Positions 34,323 through 43,192 of a stretch of DNA of 64,000 bases are shown piece by piece. Every line of letters starts with the position of its first letter. Position 1 is the first letter of the stretch. Origin of the DNA: Anaerolineae bacterium (lineage in GTDB: Bacteria > Chloroflexota > Anaerolineae > Promineifilales > Promineifilaceae); the NCBI GenBank assembly GCA_020848035.1, contig JADLAX010000069.1, positions 62,001-126,000 on the forward strand. The letters run 5' to 3'. A model generated the notes under the pieces. That model was given only the letters and a program-made list of their open reading frames with translations. It had not been told where the DNA came from and did no database searches. A program made the position numbers and the translations under genes.

Positions 34323-36329
34323 TCAATCTCCAATCATTTTATTTACGCTGCTTTCGCCTGGTGTTTTTAGAAGCTCAGGCAGTGGTCCGACATAAGTAAT
34401 GACCAGCCGCTGACCAGCGCGGGTAATGGCCATGTACAGTTTTCGCGTGTTGTCGCGCACCAGTTCAGCCCGCTCCTCTTCGGCAAGCCGGATGCTCTGT
34501 TCCATCTCGTACAAATCGTGAATGCCCATTAAAAAGACAATGGGGCTTTCTAGCCCGGTGGCGGCGTTTAAGGAGCAGACGCGAATTTGATCTTGCGGAT
34601 TGTCTTTACCGGGGTCAACGGCCGTATCCACCCCAAACACCCGATTCAATCGGTTGGCAATGTGCGACGTCTCTTCGCGGCTGGCGTGTATCACCAAAAT
34701 GTCGCGCCAGGGCACCCCATTTTGATGCAGCTGCCCGATTTCATTGATGACCCGGGTGACTTCATCTTGTTCGCTGGTGAGCGGAATAACCACGGGCAAA
34801 ACGCCATGCGGCATGTGATCCACATCCGGGATGACCACATCTTCATCCTCCTGCGGCAGCCGCCGACGGTAAAGTAACGTGGCAAAATCTAAAATCTCAC
34901 GGGTGGTCCGATAACTTTTTGTCAGCCGGTGCACCCGGCCACGCACTTCCAGCCCACTGGCCAGCCAGGACTGGCCCCGCTTCAAAAACCCCTGGCTGGC
35001 ATCGGCTACCAGGAACAAGTGGCCTGTTTGCGGTGTCAGGATGCGCTTGATAATCTCAAACCACAGCGGGGCAAAAAATTGGGCTTCGTCAACCAATATG
35101 ATGTCGTAACGAGGCAGCGCCACCTCCCCTTCATGCCACAACCGCCACAAAAGCCGGGGCACGTCACCCCAATCCATCAGCTGGCGCTGCTGGAGTCCGT
35201 GGTGGTAACGCTCCATCGCCGTGTACACGCGCTGGCGCATCTGGTCAGACAAGGCAAAACCACGCCCAGAACGGTCGGCCGCCAGATAGTCGGCCTCAGA
35301 AAAAAGCAGCCGATCTTTGTACCAGTCGATCTCGTCCATGAGCATTTGTTCGGAAACGGCCGTGTCCCTTAACTGCTCGTGCCACACCTGCGTCACCAAA
35401 TCCAGCCGGTCGCGATAGCGCACCAGATCACGCCATACTTTGTCTTTGGGCCAATGGCGACGGCACCAACCCATGAAAGTATGCATCTCAACCGATTCAT
35501 CACCATCGCTCAAACGGCCGTAGCGACGGCGCAGGTCATGAATGAGGGCACGATTGTGCGTAAGCAGCAATATTTTTTTGTCGGGAAAGAGGCGGTGCAG
35601 CATGTAGGCGCGGTAAATGACAATCAGCGATTTGCCGCTGCCCGCCACGCCGTTGATCAAACGCAGCTTAAAGTCTTTAGCCGTCTCATGGCCCGTTTTG
35701 GTCAGGTTCAAATCCAGCTTAAGCGCATGTTCCTGGTCATAATCCAACAGGTAATTTGCCAGTTCCGCTTCCGTGTGGCGCTCAACCGGCTGGCGCACCG
35801 TGAACACCGAGGGCACCACCACTTCTGGAGTAAACAGCTGGCGAACGTGGTCGATTTGCGCGGGTGAGAGGGGGGCGGAGAGACGGCCGTTTACCCACCC
35901 CACCAACCGATCGGGCGATAAATGCTCCTTGCCAACCCAGGCATACAGCTTTTCCGGCCGTTGCAACAAGCTCAACTGCTTGTCGGGCACGTTGGGAAAC
36001 AAAACAGCGCCAGGCAAAGCACACTTTGCAGGCAGAGTTTGCAAAAACAGCGACAGACGCTCCTCCTCCTCTACGCCAACTGGCTTGGCTTTCTCGCCAA
36101 ACAAGTCCAGCTGCTCACTGCGCTGCACATCCAGCGGCGTGGCGTCTGAAACGCTCATAAACAGGAGGCGCTGGGTCCAAATCAGGCAAAAATCTGGCCC
36201 CGAACCGTGCAAAACAGGCAGTCGCTGGCAAACGACTACCTCTTCCGGCAATCGCTTCAAAACGTTAAACAGGCGAATCAGTTCAGGCGACGACCCTTGA
36301 ATGGGCGTCGCGGGGATAAGTTGCGCCAT
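34323..36329 (-). CDS. UvrD/Rep-like SF1A helicase with NERD-like N-terminus
   Basis: A 668-residue protein. Helicase motifs: Walker A NGVAGSGKS (about 226-234), motif II VDEAQFF, motif III LVADASQGFLKRGQSW, motif IV/V region LNAATGLESPIVFLMG, motif VI KLYMAITRAGQRLVI. The first 180 residues look like a NERD-type fold (GSGPDFCLIWTQRLLFMSV) but without the Lys and Glu of an active nuclease. It starts 4 bases after the stop codon of the Upf1-like helicase, so both come from one mRNA. The pair may be a repair or defence module; I cannot name the system. Confidence 0.82.
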   Translation of the reverse strand: MAQLIPATPIQGSSPELIRLFNVLKRLPEEVVVCQRLPVLHGSGPDFCLIWTQRLLFMSVSDATPLDVQRSEQLDLFGEKAKPVGVEEEERLSLFLQTLPAKCALPGAVLFPNVPDKQLSLLQRPEKLYAWVGKEHLSPDRLVGWVNGRLSAPLSPAQIDHVRQLFTPEVVVPSVFTVRQPVERHTEAELANYLLDYDQEHALKLDLNLTKTGHETAKDFKLRLINGVAGSGKSLIVIYRAYMLHRLFPDKKILLLTHNRALIHDLRRRYGRLSDGDESVEMHTFMGWCRRHWPKDKVWRDLVRYRDRLDLVTQVWHEQLRDTAVSEQMLMDEIDWYKDRLLFSEADYLAADRSGRGFALSDQMRQRVYTAMERYHHGLQQRQLMDWGDVPRLLWRLWHEGEVALPRYDIILVDEAQFFAPLWFEIIKRILTPQTGHLFLVADASQGFLKRGQSWLASGLEVRGRVHRLTKSYRTTREILDFATLLYRRRLPQEDEDVVIPDVDHMPHGVLPVVIPLTSEQDEVTRVINEIGQLHQNGVPWRDILVIHASREETSHIANRLNRVFGVDTAVDPGKDNPQDQIRVCSLNAATGLESPIVFLMGIHDLYEMEQSIRLAEEERAELVRDNTRKLYMAITRAGQRLVITYVGPLPELLKTPGESSVNKMIGD

Positions 36330-36333
36330 GAGG

Positions 36334-38127
36334 TTACCAATTGCTCTCCCAAATATCGGGGCGGAACGGTTCTGTCTGCAAAATGTAGGTGCAGCTTTCC
36401 AACAAGCTGGCTAACAAATCTACCGTTTTTTGCAGTTCGGGATCCACCGGCTGGGTATTCAAGATAAACCGGCTGCCCACAATGATCAATTTTTTGCGCG
36501 GACGAGTAATGGCCACGTTGAGCCGTTCTGGCTGGAAGTAAAAATCGGCCACGTGGGCGGCAAACGCCGGGTTAGACGTGGTCAGCGAGACGATAATAAG
36601 GTCGCGCTCCTGCCCCTGCATGCGCTCCACGGTATCCACGACGATTTTTTGGCGAACGGCCGTTTCCGGCACAAACTTCCGCAGCAAATTGCGAATTAGC
36701 CGCCCCTGCGCCCGATAAGGCGTCACCACCCCAATTTCTTCCGCCGGAAAGTCACACGCCAACAGCGTGGTGATCAAATCCACCACCGCATTGGCCTCCC
36801 GCTGGCTGTAAACAGAGTTGTTGTGGTGCGCCAGATCCCAAAACACCTTTGGCTCATCTGGGTCCAGCACATCTTCCAGGCGATCCGGTAAAGATGCCAG
36901 TTCAATGCGTCGCTGCGCCGCCGCCGGAACCGACACCAACAAGCCATCATAAAATTGGTTACTCGGCCACTCGGTTAGTTCCTCATTCAGCCGGTAACTT
37001 TCAGTAAGCATCTTCTCAAAATTTCTGCCAGCCAGGCGACCAAACACTGAATCTTTAAACGCCCCACCCGTCATGCGGGTCGTCAGCACCGGGGGCAGCT
37101 GCTTATCATCGCCAAAAAAGATGTACTTTTGCCCGGAAAGCATGCCCATCACCGCCAGAGGCAGGGTGATCTGGCTGGCTTCATCAAAAATCACCGTGTC
37201 GAATGTCACCGAGCTAAGGCGTTGGGTGCGGGTGGCAAAAGGGGTCGCGCCGACTACGTAGCCGCCCTTTTTAGCCGCCAGGGGCGAAGCGTGGAACGAT
37301 TCAAAATTTTTCACCAGCAAATCTTTGGCCTGGATCGGATGCCCCACCTTGATGGCCTCAATTTGCGGATCTTGTTTGTAGAGGGCGTTCAGAGCATTGT
37401 TGATGGCCCGATGGGTAAATGAACAGATCAGCACCCGCTCGCCATCGCTCACCAAAGCGCGGGCTAACGTAGCTAAAACTCGCGTTTTCCCCGTACCAGG
37501 CGGGCCCTGCACCAAATACGCCAATTCGGTTGCGTAGGCGTTGGCCATTGCCTCGCTCTGATCCCAGTTCAGCTCCAAAGTTTCCGCAATATCCAGCCCG
37601 CGTTCGTAATAGCTGGGATCGATCTCTGGTTTTAGATCGCCCATGAGCAATGGCAAAATTTGCTGCCGACCCACGTCAGAATCGCCCGCCTCGGCCAGGG
37701 CGCTGAGAATGTAGCTGCTCAAGTCGATAAGACCGATGTCCAGCGTCCAACCATCCTGGTCCGCAAACACCTTGTCCCATTCCACAGGACTCTCACAGGA
37801 GATGATGAGATCAGTCTCTTCATCCTCCACCAGGTTCACCATCAAATTGTCGTGGGCAAAGGGGTTGTTGCGGCTCAAGCAGAGGATGTCTCCCTCGCGA
37901 AAGCGAGAGATGTTGCGCGAGCAGGTCAATTCAACCAGGCCATCTTTACGAATCTCTTTGAGACAGACGTTTTCGATGGCAAACCCTTCGGCAACGCGGG
38001 TGTCCAGTGGTTTCTCCCACTGCGTATAGACTTGCTGCCGCTGTGCGGCCGTTTCCGTTAGAACCAAATCGCGCAAACTGCTTAAAAAGTTTGCCATTTC
38101 CCATTGGGCAGAGTGATTATGCGACAT
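36334..38127 (-). CDS. Upf1/Dna2-like SF1B helicase
   Basis: A 597-residue DNA/RNA helicase of the AAA_11/AAA_12 type: Walker A QGPPGTGKT (about 207-215), motif II FDEASQ, motif III GDDKQLPP, motif V TVERMQGQERDLIIVSL and motif VI LNVAITRPRKKLIIVG. The N-terminal 130 residues contain a 1B-like beta domain (CSRNISRFREGDILCLSRNN). No nuclease domain is evident. Shine-Dalgarno is poor at the ATG 38127; an in-frame ATG at 38097 is possible. Directly followed by the UvrD-like gene. Few ACGGCCGT sites are present compared with the flanks. Confidence 0.85.
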   Translation of the reverse strand: MSHNHSAQWEMANFLSSLRDLVLTETAAQRQQVYTQWEKPLDTRVAEGFAIENVCLKEIRKDGLVELTCSRNISRFREGDILCLSRNNPFAHDNLMVNLVEDEETDLIISCESPVEWDKVFADQDGWTLDIGLIDLSSYILSALAEAGDSDVGRQQILPLLMGDLKPEIDPSYYERGLDIAETLELNWDQSEAMANAYATELAYLVQGPPGTGKTRVLATLARALVSDGERVLICSFTHRAINNALNALYKQDPQIEAIKVGHPIQAKDLLVKNFESFHASPLAAKKGGYVVGATPFATRTQRLSSVTFDTVIFDEASQITLPLAVMGMLSGQKYIFFGDDKQLPPVLTTRMTGGAFKDSVFGRLAGRNFEKMLTESYRLNEELTEWPSNQFYDGLLVSVPAAAQRRIELASLPDRLEDVLDPDEPKVFWDLAHHNNSVYSQREANAVVDLITTLLACDFPAEEIGVVTPYRAQGRLIRNLLRKFVPETAVRQKIVVDTVERMQGQERDLIIVSLTTSNPAFAAHVADFYFQPERLNVAITRPRKKLIIVGSRFILNTQPVDPELQKTVDLLASLLESCTYILQTEPFRPDIWESNW

Positions 38128-38149
38128 GGCTCAAAATTTAACAGAAAAG

Positions 38150-39307
38150 CTAATAGTTTTGCAATAGCGCCACATGCCCCCGCAGGCTTTCCGCCATTTT
38201 GGGGATAGCGATGTACTCATCAACCACGTGGGCCTGGCTTTCTTCGCTAGGGCCGTAGCCGATGATGGTCAGGTTGTACGGCACAAAGTGACGGCCGTCT
38301 GTAGCAAACTGGTAGCGGCTCAACTCGGCCGCACGCCCCATGCCTGCACCGATGAGCGCCTGGGCGCGCTGCACTTTTTCGTCCGTCGGCGGGGTGTAAA
38401 AGCCAAAAATCGTCGCGTCCCCCTCGGGAAAAGCGAGCGGCGGAGTGCACATGGCATCCTCCAGCAAAACAGCCTGGTCGCCCACCAGGCGCTGCACAAA
38501 AGCGCGTAAGCTGTTGAGGCTTTCGCTGGCGGTGCGGAAATCCAGGCAGACGCGCGCCCAGGCGGGTGTGACGTTGGTGCTGGTAGTATCTACTTCAATG
38601 ATCGTGGGCGTCACCGACGTTGCCCCCAGCAGCTCGTGCGCCGAAAGTTCACCCTTGGCCGCCTGCACATCTTGAATGAATTGAGCCAGGGCGAAGTTCG
38701 GATTCACGCCTTTTTCCGGGACGCTGGCATGGACGGAACGGCCGTTAAACTGCACCCACATCTGGGCAATGCCCCGGTGACCCAGGGCGATCTTGTTGTC
38801 CGATGGCTCGCCCAGCACCACCAGATCGACGGGGTAATCCAGGTGCTTCACCCAATGTTTGGCCCCCGTGCCGCCGATTTCTTCTTCCACCACGCCGCTA
38901 AATACCACGTCGCGGCGCGGCCGGACACCGGCCCGCAGCAGCGCCGCCAGGCTGTACACTTGCACCGCCAGCGGCCCTTTGATATCACACGCGCCGCGCC
39001 CGACGATGCGGTCGCCGACAATGGTGCCGCTGTACGGCGGCACCGACCACAGGCTGCGTTCGCCCGGATCGACGTGGTCCAGGTGCGTGTTCAGCACCAG
39101 TGCGCCAAGCGAGGGATCTGTGCCGCGGATACGGCCGTTCACGTTCCCAATCTCATCAATCCACACCTGGTCAAAATTCAGCCTTTGCAGCTCGGCGGCC
39201 ACCAGCTCGGCCAGCGGCGCTTCTTCATACGTCATGCTCGGCGTCTGGATCAGCCGCTGCGTAAAATCAACACAATCGTTTAAGAGAGCATCCCAATCGA
39301 GGGTCAT
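38150..39307 (-). CDS. M20-family metallopeptidase/deacylase
   Basis: A 385-residue M20 amidohydrolase: zinc ligands in NTHLDHVD (His75, Asp77 region), ACDIKG (bridging Asp108), general base/ligand EEE (about 142-144) and a dimerisation domain (about 175-285). The sequence resembles the ArgE/DapE/YgeY group that removes acyl or carbamoyl groups from amino acids, though the exact substrate is not evident. The ATG at 39307 is preferred because AAGGA lies 6 bases before it; the ATG at 39313 abuts the Shine-Dalgarno. It is followed closely by the helicase pair but the functional link is not obvious. Confidence 0.88.
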   Translation of the reverse strand: MTLDWDALLNDCVDFTQRLIQTPSMTYEEAPLAELVAAELQRLNFDQVWIDEIGNVNGRIRGTDPSLGALVLNTHLDHVDPGERSLWSVPPYSGTIVGDRIVGRGACDIKGPLAVQVYSLAALLRAGVRPRRDVVFSGVVEEEIGGTGAKHWVKHLDYPVDLVVLGEPSDNKIALGHRGIAQMWVQFNGRSVHASVPEKGVNPNFALAQFIQDVQAAKGELSAHELLGATSVTPTIIEVDTTSTNVTPAWARVCLDFRTASESLNSLRAFVQRLVGDQAVLLEDAMCTPPLAFPEGDATIFGFYTPPTDEKVQRAQALIGAGMGRAAELSRYQFATDGRHFVPYNLTIIGYGPSEESQAHVVDEYIAIPKMAESLRGHVALLQNY

Positions 39308-39345
39308 AATCATTCCTTTCGGGGCTGGCGACTAGCCACCCGCCG

Positions 39346-39954
39346 CTACCCCAAATTTAATAAATAAACAGAAAACGCCACCACTTCCCGCACAAACGAG
39401 AAAGTTCGCGTAACGCTGTTGATCCAGCGGATGGAGCGCGTGGGTGAGCTGTACGCCTCCATGTGCAGATCATGGGCCACGGCCAGCGCCCGGCGCATGT
39501 GGTTGGGCGTGCTGACAATGAGGAACGTTTCCAGCCCGTTTTGCTGGGCCACCATCTGGGCATTGCGCAAATTTTCCTCGGTGGAAGTGGAAGTTGCTTC
39601 AAAGAGAATATCGGCCGGGTCTACGCCCTGGCTGATGGCATAGCTGCGCCCCACCTCACCTTCGGCCATTTCATCGCGATTGCCCACGCCGCCAGTGAAG
39701 ATAAGCTTTTCCACCACGCCGGTGTGGTAAAGCTGGATGGCATGGTTGATCCGCTCGCGAAAAACGGCCGACGGCCGATCCCGCACGACCGCCGCGCCCA
39801 AGACAATTGCCGCATCTGCCGGGCGTGTCTCATCCCGCAGCGAAAAGAGGAAGACAGTGGTGGCTGCATACCAGCCCAACAACACCGCCAAAGCGATAAT
39901 CCCCGTAACCAGCCGCGCCAAAAGGCGAACGGCCGTTTGCAATACTTTCACCAA
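39346..39954 (-). CDS. YdcF/SanA-like DUF218 protein
   Basis: A 202-residue protein with one N-terminal membrane helix (about 12-36) and a DUF218 domain: DAAIVLGAAVVRDRPS, FRERINHAIQLY, IFTGGVGNRDEMAEGEV, STSTEENLRNA and VSTPNHMRRAL. SanA/YdcF proteins affect envelope permeability or bind S-adenosylmethionine; the precise activity is unknown. It is 27 bases downstream of a membrane protein gene in the same direction. Confidence 0.88.
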   Translation of the reverse strand: MVKVLQTAVRLLARLVTGIIALAVLLGWYAATTVFLFSLRDETRPADAAIVLGAAVVRDRPSAVFRERINHAIQLYHTGVVEKLIFTGGVGNRDEMAEGEVGRSYAISQGVDPADILFEATSTSTEENLRNAQMVAQQNGLETFLIVSTPNHMRRALAVAHDLHMEAYSSPTRSIRWINSVTRTFSFVREVVAFSVYLLNLG

Positions 39955-39981
39955 CTCACCTACCTCAACAATTAAAATGAC

Positions 39982-40680
39982 TCAATTACCCAGCTCCGCC
40001 ACTTCCCGCTGCCAAAACCAGCTGGCCAACCAGAACGCCCAGATGGGGAAAAGCAGCACCACAAAACCACCAATGCCCGTCTCGCCCACGGTGTAGGCCA
40101 GCGGTGGTGGCACCAGCGCCTCCACGATAGCCAGCAGCACCAGGCCAATGCCTGCCGCCAGGGTAAACTGGCCCAACCGGCGCGTGCGTAAAATCAACCG
40201 CCCCGCCAGCCAGATAAGCCACAGCCCCATGAAGGCAAAGCTCACCGTCTTCAGGCCCGAGTCGCGGACGGGTTCGATGAATCCCCAAATCTGGTTGACA
40301 AAGATGGGGTTGCCCAGGGCAAAGCGGGCCAAAACCGGCGTACCGAGCTGGTCAACCAGGCTGGCGACCAGGCCAAAAACTGCGCCTACTGTGCCCAGCG
40401 CCGTAAAAGCACGGCTACGGCCGTCGCCCTGCCCTAACTCTGCGACCAACCCAACGAGGAAAACGGCCGCACACAATCCCACCGTCGTGCCCACATGAAA
40501 CGCCTGCCAGGAAATGCGGTTGTCGCGCACAAACGCCAAAAACAAATCGGCGTTGTCCCAAAAATCAGGCGGCATCTGCTGAATGAGCGGGAACCAGACA
40601 AAAAGATTCACCACGACGGCCACCAGCCAGCCCAGCCCCAGCAGCCCGGCCGCCAGCGTCCCCAATCGGTTGAAAGACAT
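39982..40680 (-). CDS. Six-helix integral membrane protein
   Basis: A 232-residue protein with about six hydrophobic helices (LAAGLLGLGWLVAVVVNLF, VGLCAAVFLVGLVAEL, FTALGTVGAVFGLVASLV, SFAFMGLWLIWLAGRLI, AAGIGLVLLAIVEAL and FVVLLFPIWAFWLASWF). A strong AAGGAGGAATAAACA precedes the ATG. It has the form of DUF4386-like membrane proteins; function unknown. Confidence 0.75.
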   Translation of the reverse strand: MSFNRLGTLAAGLLGLGWLVAVVVNLFVWFPLIQQMPPDFWDNADLFLAFVRDNRISWQAFHVGTTVGLCAAVFLVGLVAELGQGDGRSRAFTALGTVGAVFGLVASLVDQLGTPVLARFALGNPIFVNQIWGFIEPVRDSGLKTVSFAFMGLWLIWLAGRLILRTRRLGQFTLAAGIGLVLLAIVEALVPPPLAYTVGETGIGGFVVLLFPIWAFWLASWFWQREVAELGN

Positions 40681-40706
40681 TGTTTATTCCTCCTTGAAAA
40701 ATTGGC

Positions 40707-40768
40707 CGCGGATTGCGCGGAGTGACGCGGATTAAATCTGTGAAAATCTGTATTAATCTGTGTCCTTT
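40707..40768. repeat. Degenerate repeat of GGACACAGAT family
   Basis: CGCGGATTAAATCTGTGAAAA and TCTGTATTAATCTGTGTCC match the right arm of the repeats at 10656 and 17043, but the left arm has decayed. Confidence 0.55.
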
Positions 40769-40772
40769 TCAT

Positions 40773-41726
40773 TCATGGTATTGAGCCATCGCTCATGGCG
40801 TCTCTTAGAAGATAGTCAGCCAAAAAGCGGTGTACCTGTTCCGTGTAGGCGGCCGGATCCACGGCAAAGGTGTTCAGGTGCCCGGCACCGGGAATCACCA
40901 CCATCTGCTTGGGTTCGTTGGCAGCGGCAAAAACGGCCTGCGCCTGGTCCAACGGCACCAGCTGATCACGCTCGCCGTGCAGCACCAGCAGCGGCACCTC
41001 TAGCGTGGGCACCGTGTCCACCGCCCGAACCTCCCCCAGCGGCAGCTCGCTAAGCGCCGACATGCGGCGCAGCACCAGGGGCGTCAGGTAAGACGGCTGG
41101 TGGGCAATGCTGGGCAGGATGTTGGGCAGATTGCCAGCAAAGCTGCTGTAGGTGCTTTCCAACACCAGCACCCCCAAATCCGGCAGTTGCGCCGCCGCCT
41201 GGGCCGCCGCCGCACCGCCCATCGACTTACCCAGCAGGCCAATACGCGCCGGGTTCACTTCGGGGCGAGTCAGCAAGTAGTGGTAGGCGGCCACCAGGTC
41301 ATTGGCTTCGGCGTAACCCCAGGTGCTGACGCGGCCGCCGCTTTCGCCGTGGTTGCGCAAATCCAGCAGCAGTGCCCCGTAACCCCGCTCGTGTAGGGCA
41401 ACGGCCGTTTCCAACATCACCCCCCGGTTACCGGCAAAACCATGCGCATAAATCAGGGTGGCCCCCTCCACCGCCGGGTCGGGCGGCAGGAACCAGGCCA
41501 CCAGCTCGATGCCGTCTACGGGAATGCGCACCGTTTCGGCCGTCAGGTTAAAGTCGGCCGGGGTCTGGCTGGGCAGGCTGCGCGCCGGATAAAGCAGCGC
41601 CGCCGCGCCCTGGCTGACCAAACGACTGGTATACCAGACGGCCGTTCCCACCACCAAAACCAACCCCAGCACCCACCAAACCACAGGATTCAACCTCCTA
41701 CGCAAATTCTTTTGGTTTGTCATCAT
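40773..41726 (-). CDS. Alpha/beta hydrolase with N-terminal membrane anchor
   Basis: A 317-residue serine hydrolase: a hydrophobic helix (about 14-34), HGFAGNRG oxyanion region, nucleophile Ser in GKSMGGAAA, acid Asp in LHGERDQLVP and His in GAGHLNTF. It belongs to the BAAT/YqiK-like or prolyl-oligopeptidase-related hydrolases with an extracytoplasmic catalytic domain. It overlaps the stop codon of the upstream M20 peptidase gene by ATGA, so the two enzymes are coupled and may act on the same peptide or ester. Confidence 0.87.
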   Translation of the reverse strand: MMTNQKNLRRRLNPVVWWVLGLVLVVGTAVWYTSRLVSQGAAALLYPARSLPSQTPADFNLTAETVRIPVDGIELVAWFLPPDPAVEGATLIYAHGFAGNRGVMLETAVALHERGYGALLLDLRNHGESGGRVSTWGYAEANDLVAAYHYLLTRPEVNPARIGLLGKSMGGAAAAQAAAQLPDLGVLVLESTYSSFAGNLPNILPSIAHQPSYLTPLVLRRMSALSELPLGEVRAVDTVPTLEVPLLVLHGERDQLVPLDQAQAVFAAANEPKQMVVIPGAGHLNTFAVDPAAYTEQVHRFLADYLLRDAMSDGSIP

Positions 41727-42976
41727 GCAGTCTCATCAAATGCGCCAATCAGGTCCAGCAGCGCCATCGTATTTAAGGTGGCTTTGGGCACAAAAGAGGT
41801 GACCAGCACATATTCCTGGTCCTTGCTGCCATCGGCGCTGCGCTCGGAGCAGTGCGCATTCCCCCCGGATGGCCCCAGGCCATCAAGCGTGGGAATGCGC
41901 TGCCAAAAATGGTTGCCATCGCTTAAACCACCGCGCTCCTCCGGCAAAACCGTGAAGCCCAGCTCCGCCCCCGCCTGCTGCCAGATCGCATACAGGCCAT
42001 CGGTGGCGTCGTTGCGTCCCCAGGGCGGCGTTTTGCGGTAAAGATTCACCGCTACCGAGCAGCTGTAGCCATCGGCCGAACTGACCACATCGGCCTGGCC
42101 GTTCAGCGCCAGGATTTGGGCTACCGTCTCGGCATAAACATCCGGCTTAAAGGTGCGCATCTCCAGCCACGCCTCGGCCTCGTGCGGCACGCGGTTGGTC
42201 ACCACGCCGCCGTGCACCGTGCCCACGTTCACCGTCACGTCCCGGCTGTAGTCGGTGATGGCCGCCAGCTTGAGAATGGTGTGGGCCATCTGCACCAGGG
42301 CGTTGGCCCCAAGGGCATGGTAGCTGCCCGCATGGGACGAGCGCCCTTCGGTTTTCACCTGGAAGATGGCCATGCCCTTACGCGCCACCACCACCTGGTA
42401 GGTGTTGTCTACCTTGCTGCCCCCCTCAAAAATGAGGCAGGCCAGCGTATCTGGCCCTTCCAGCCGGTCGAGGCACAGCTGGCCAAAATCTTCGGCCTCG
42501 GCCTCTTCAGCCGCATCGAGCAGGATGACCCAGGTGATCGCCTCAAACTGCTCTGGGGCATGTTGCGCCAGCGCGTCCAGCATCATGTAGATGAGTACGG
42601 TGCCGCCTTTGATGTCCACCGTACCGGGGCCGTAAATGCGCTCACCTTGCTCGCGCCAGTGGAAGTTATTGCGAATCTCCTCCTCGGCGGGGAAGACGGT
42701 GTCCAGGTGCGACACCAGGCCGATGGTTTTGTGGGTGAGCCCCTGGCGCGTCAGCACCAGATGCTGGCCATAGTTGGGCATGGTGGATTGGACAAATTCG
42801 GCCTGAAAACCTAACCGGGCAAACCAAGCGGCGGTCATCTGACCCAACGCATTAACGCCAGGGGCATTGGCGGTAAAGCTGTTGATTTCTACCATGCGCC
42901 GCAGCGCGGCCAGGTAGCCCGACAGGTTTTGCTGAAAGTGCTGTTCCAAAATTGAGGGAAATGAATTGCGATTCAT
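41723..42976 (-). CDS. M20 glutamate-carboxypeptidase-like peptidase
   Basis: A 417-residue M20 metallopeptidase of the carboxypeptidase G2 type: signature SHLDTVFP (His90, Asp92), VDIKGG (Asp121), DAAEEAEAED (catalytic and ligand Glu), the dimerisation domain with SSHAGSYH, and GLSDGNHFW and NAHCSER near the C-terminus. No signal peptide. The ATG at 42976 follows AAGGAAGG, so the longer frame is rejected. It is divergent from the second gamma-glutamyltransferase (43193); together they could degrade gamma-glutamyl peptides or folyl polyglutamate-like compounds, which is inference. Confidence 0.88.
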   Translation of the reverse strand: MNRNSFPSILEQHFQQNLSGYLAALRRMVEINSFTANAPGVNALGQMTAAWFARLGFQAEFVQSTMPNYGQHLVLTRQGLTHKTIGLVSHLDTVFPAEEEIRNNFHWREQGERIYGPGTVDIKGGTVLIYMMLDALAQHAPEQFEAITWVILLDAAEEAEAEDFGQLCLDRLEGPDTLACLIFEGGSKVDNTYQVVVARKGMAIFQVKTEGRSSHAGSYHALGANALVQMAHTILKLAAITDYSRDVTVNVGTVHGGVVTNRVPHEAEAWLEMRTFKPDVYAETVAQILALNGQADVVSSADGYSCSVAVNLYRKTPPWGRNDATDGLYAIWQQAGAELGFTVLPEERGGLSDGNHFWQRIPTLDGLGPSGGNAHCSERSADGSKDQEYVLVTSFVPKATLNTMALLDLIGAFDETA

Positions 42977-43107
42977 GCGACCTTCCTTGAATGAATGATT
43001 GTCTCGTTTTTCTATCACGTTCAGCCATTTTAGGCGAATTGGTACCGGGCAAAACGGCCGTTTTTTATACAAAGACATAAGGAAAAGAATCGGGTAAACT
43101 TGTCTTC

Positions 43108-43163
43108 ATTTTCCCGGAAATTAACTTAACAGGTGTGCCCAGTAAGGCAGTTTCCGGGAAAAT
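43108..43163. repeat. Inverted repeat, TTTCCCGGAAA family (3 of 3)
   Basis: ATTTTCCCGGAAA (43108-43120) and TTTCCGGGAAAAT (43151-43163) are perfect 13-bp arms in the divergent spacer between the peptidase and gamma-glutamyltransferase genes. Confidence 0.85.
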
Positions 43164-43192
43164 AGCCACCACTTTCAAACGGAGTAAAAGTT

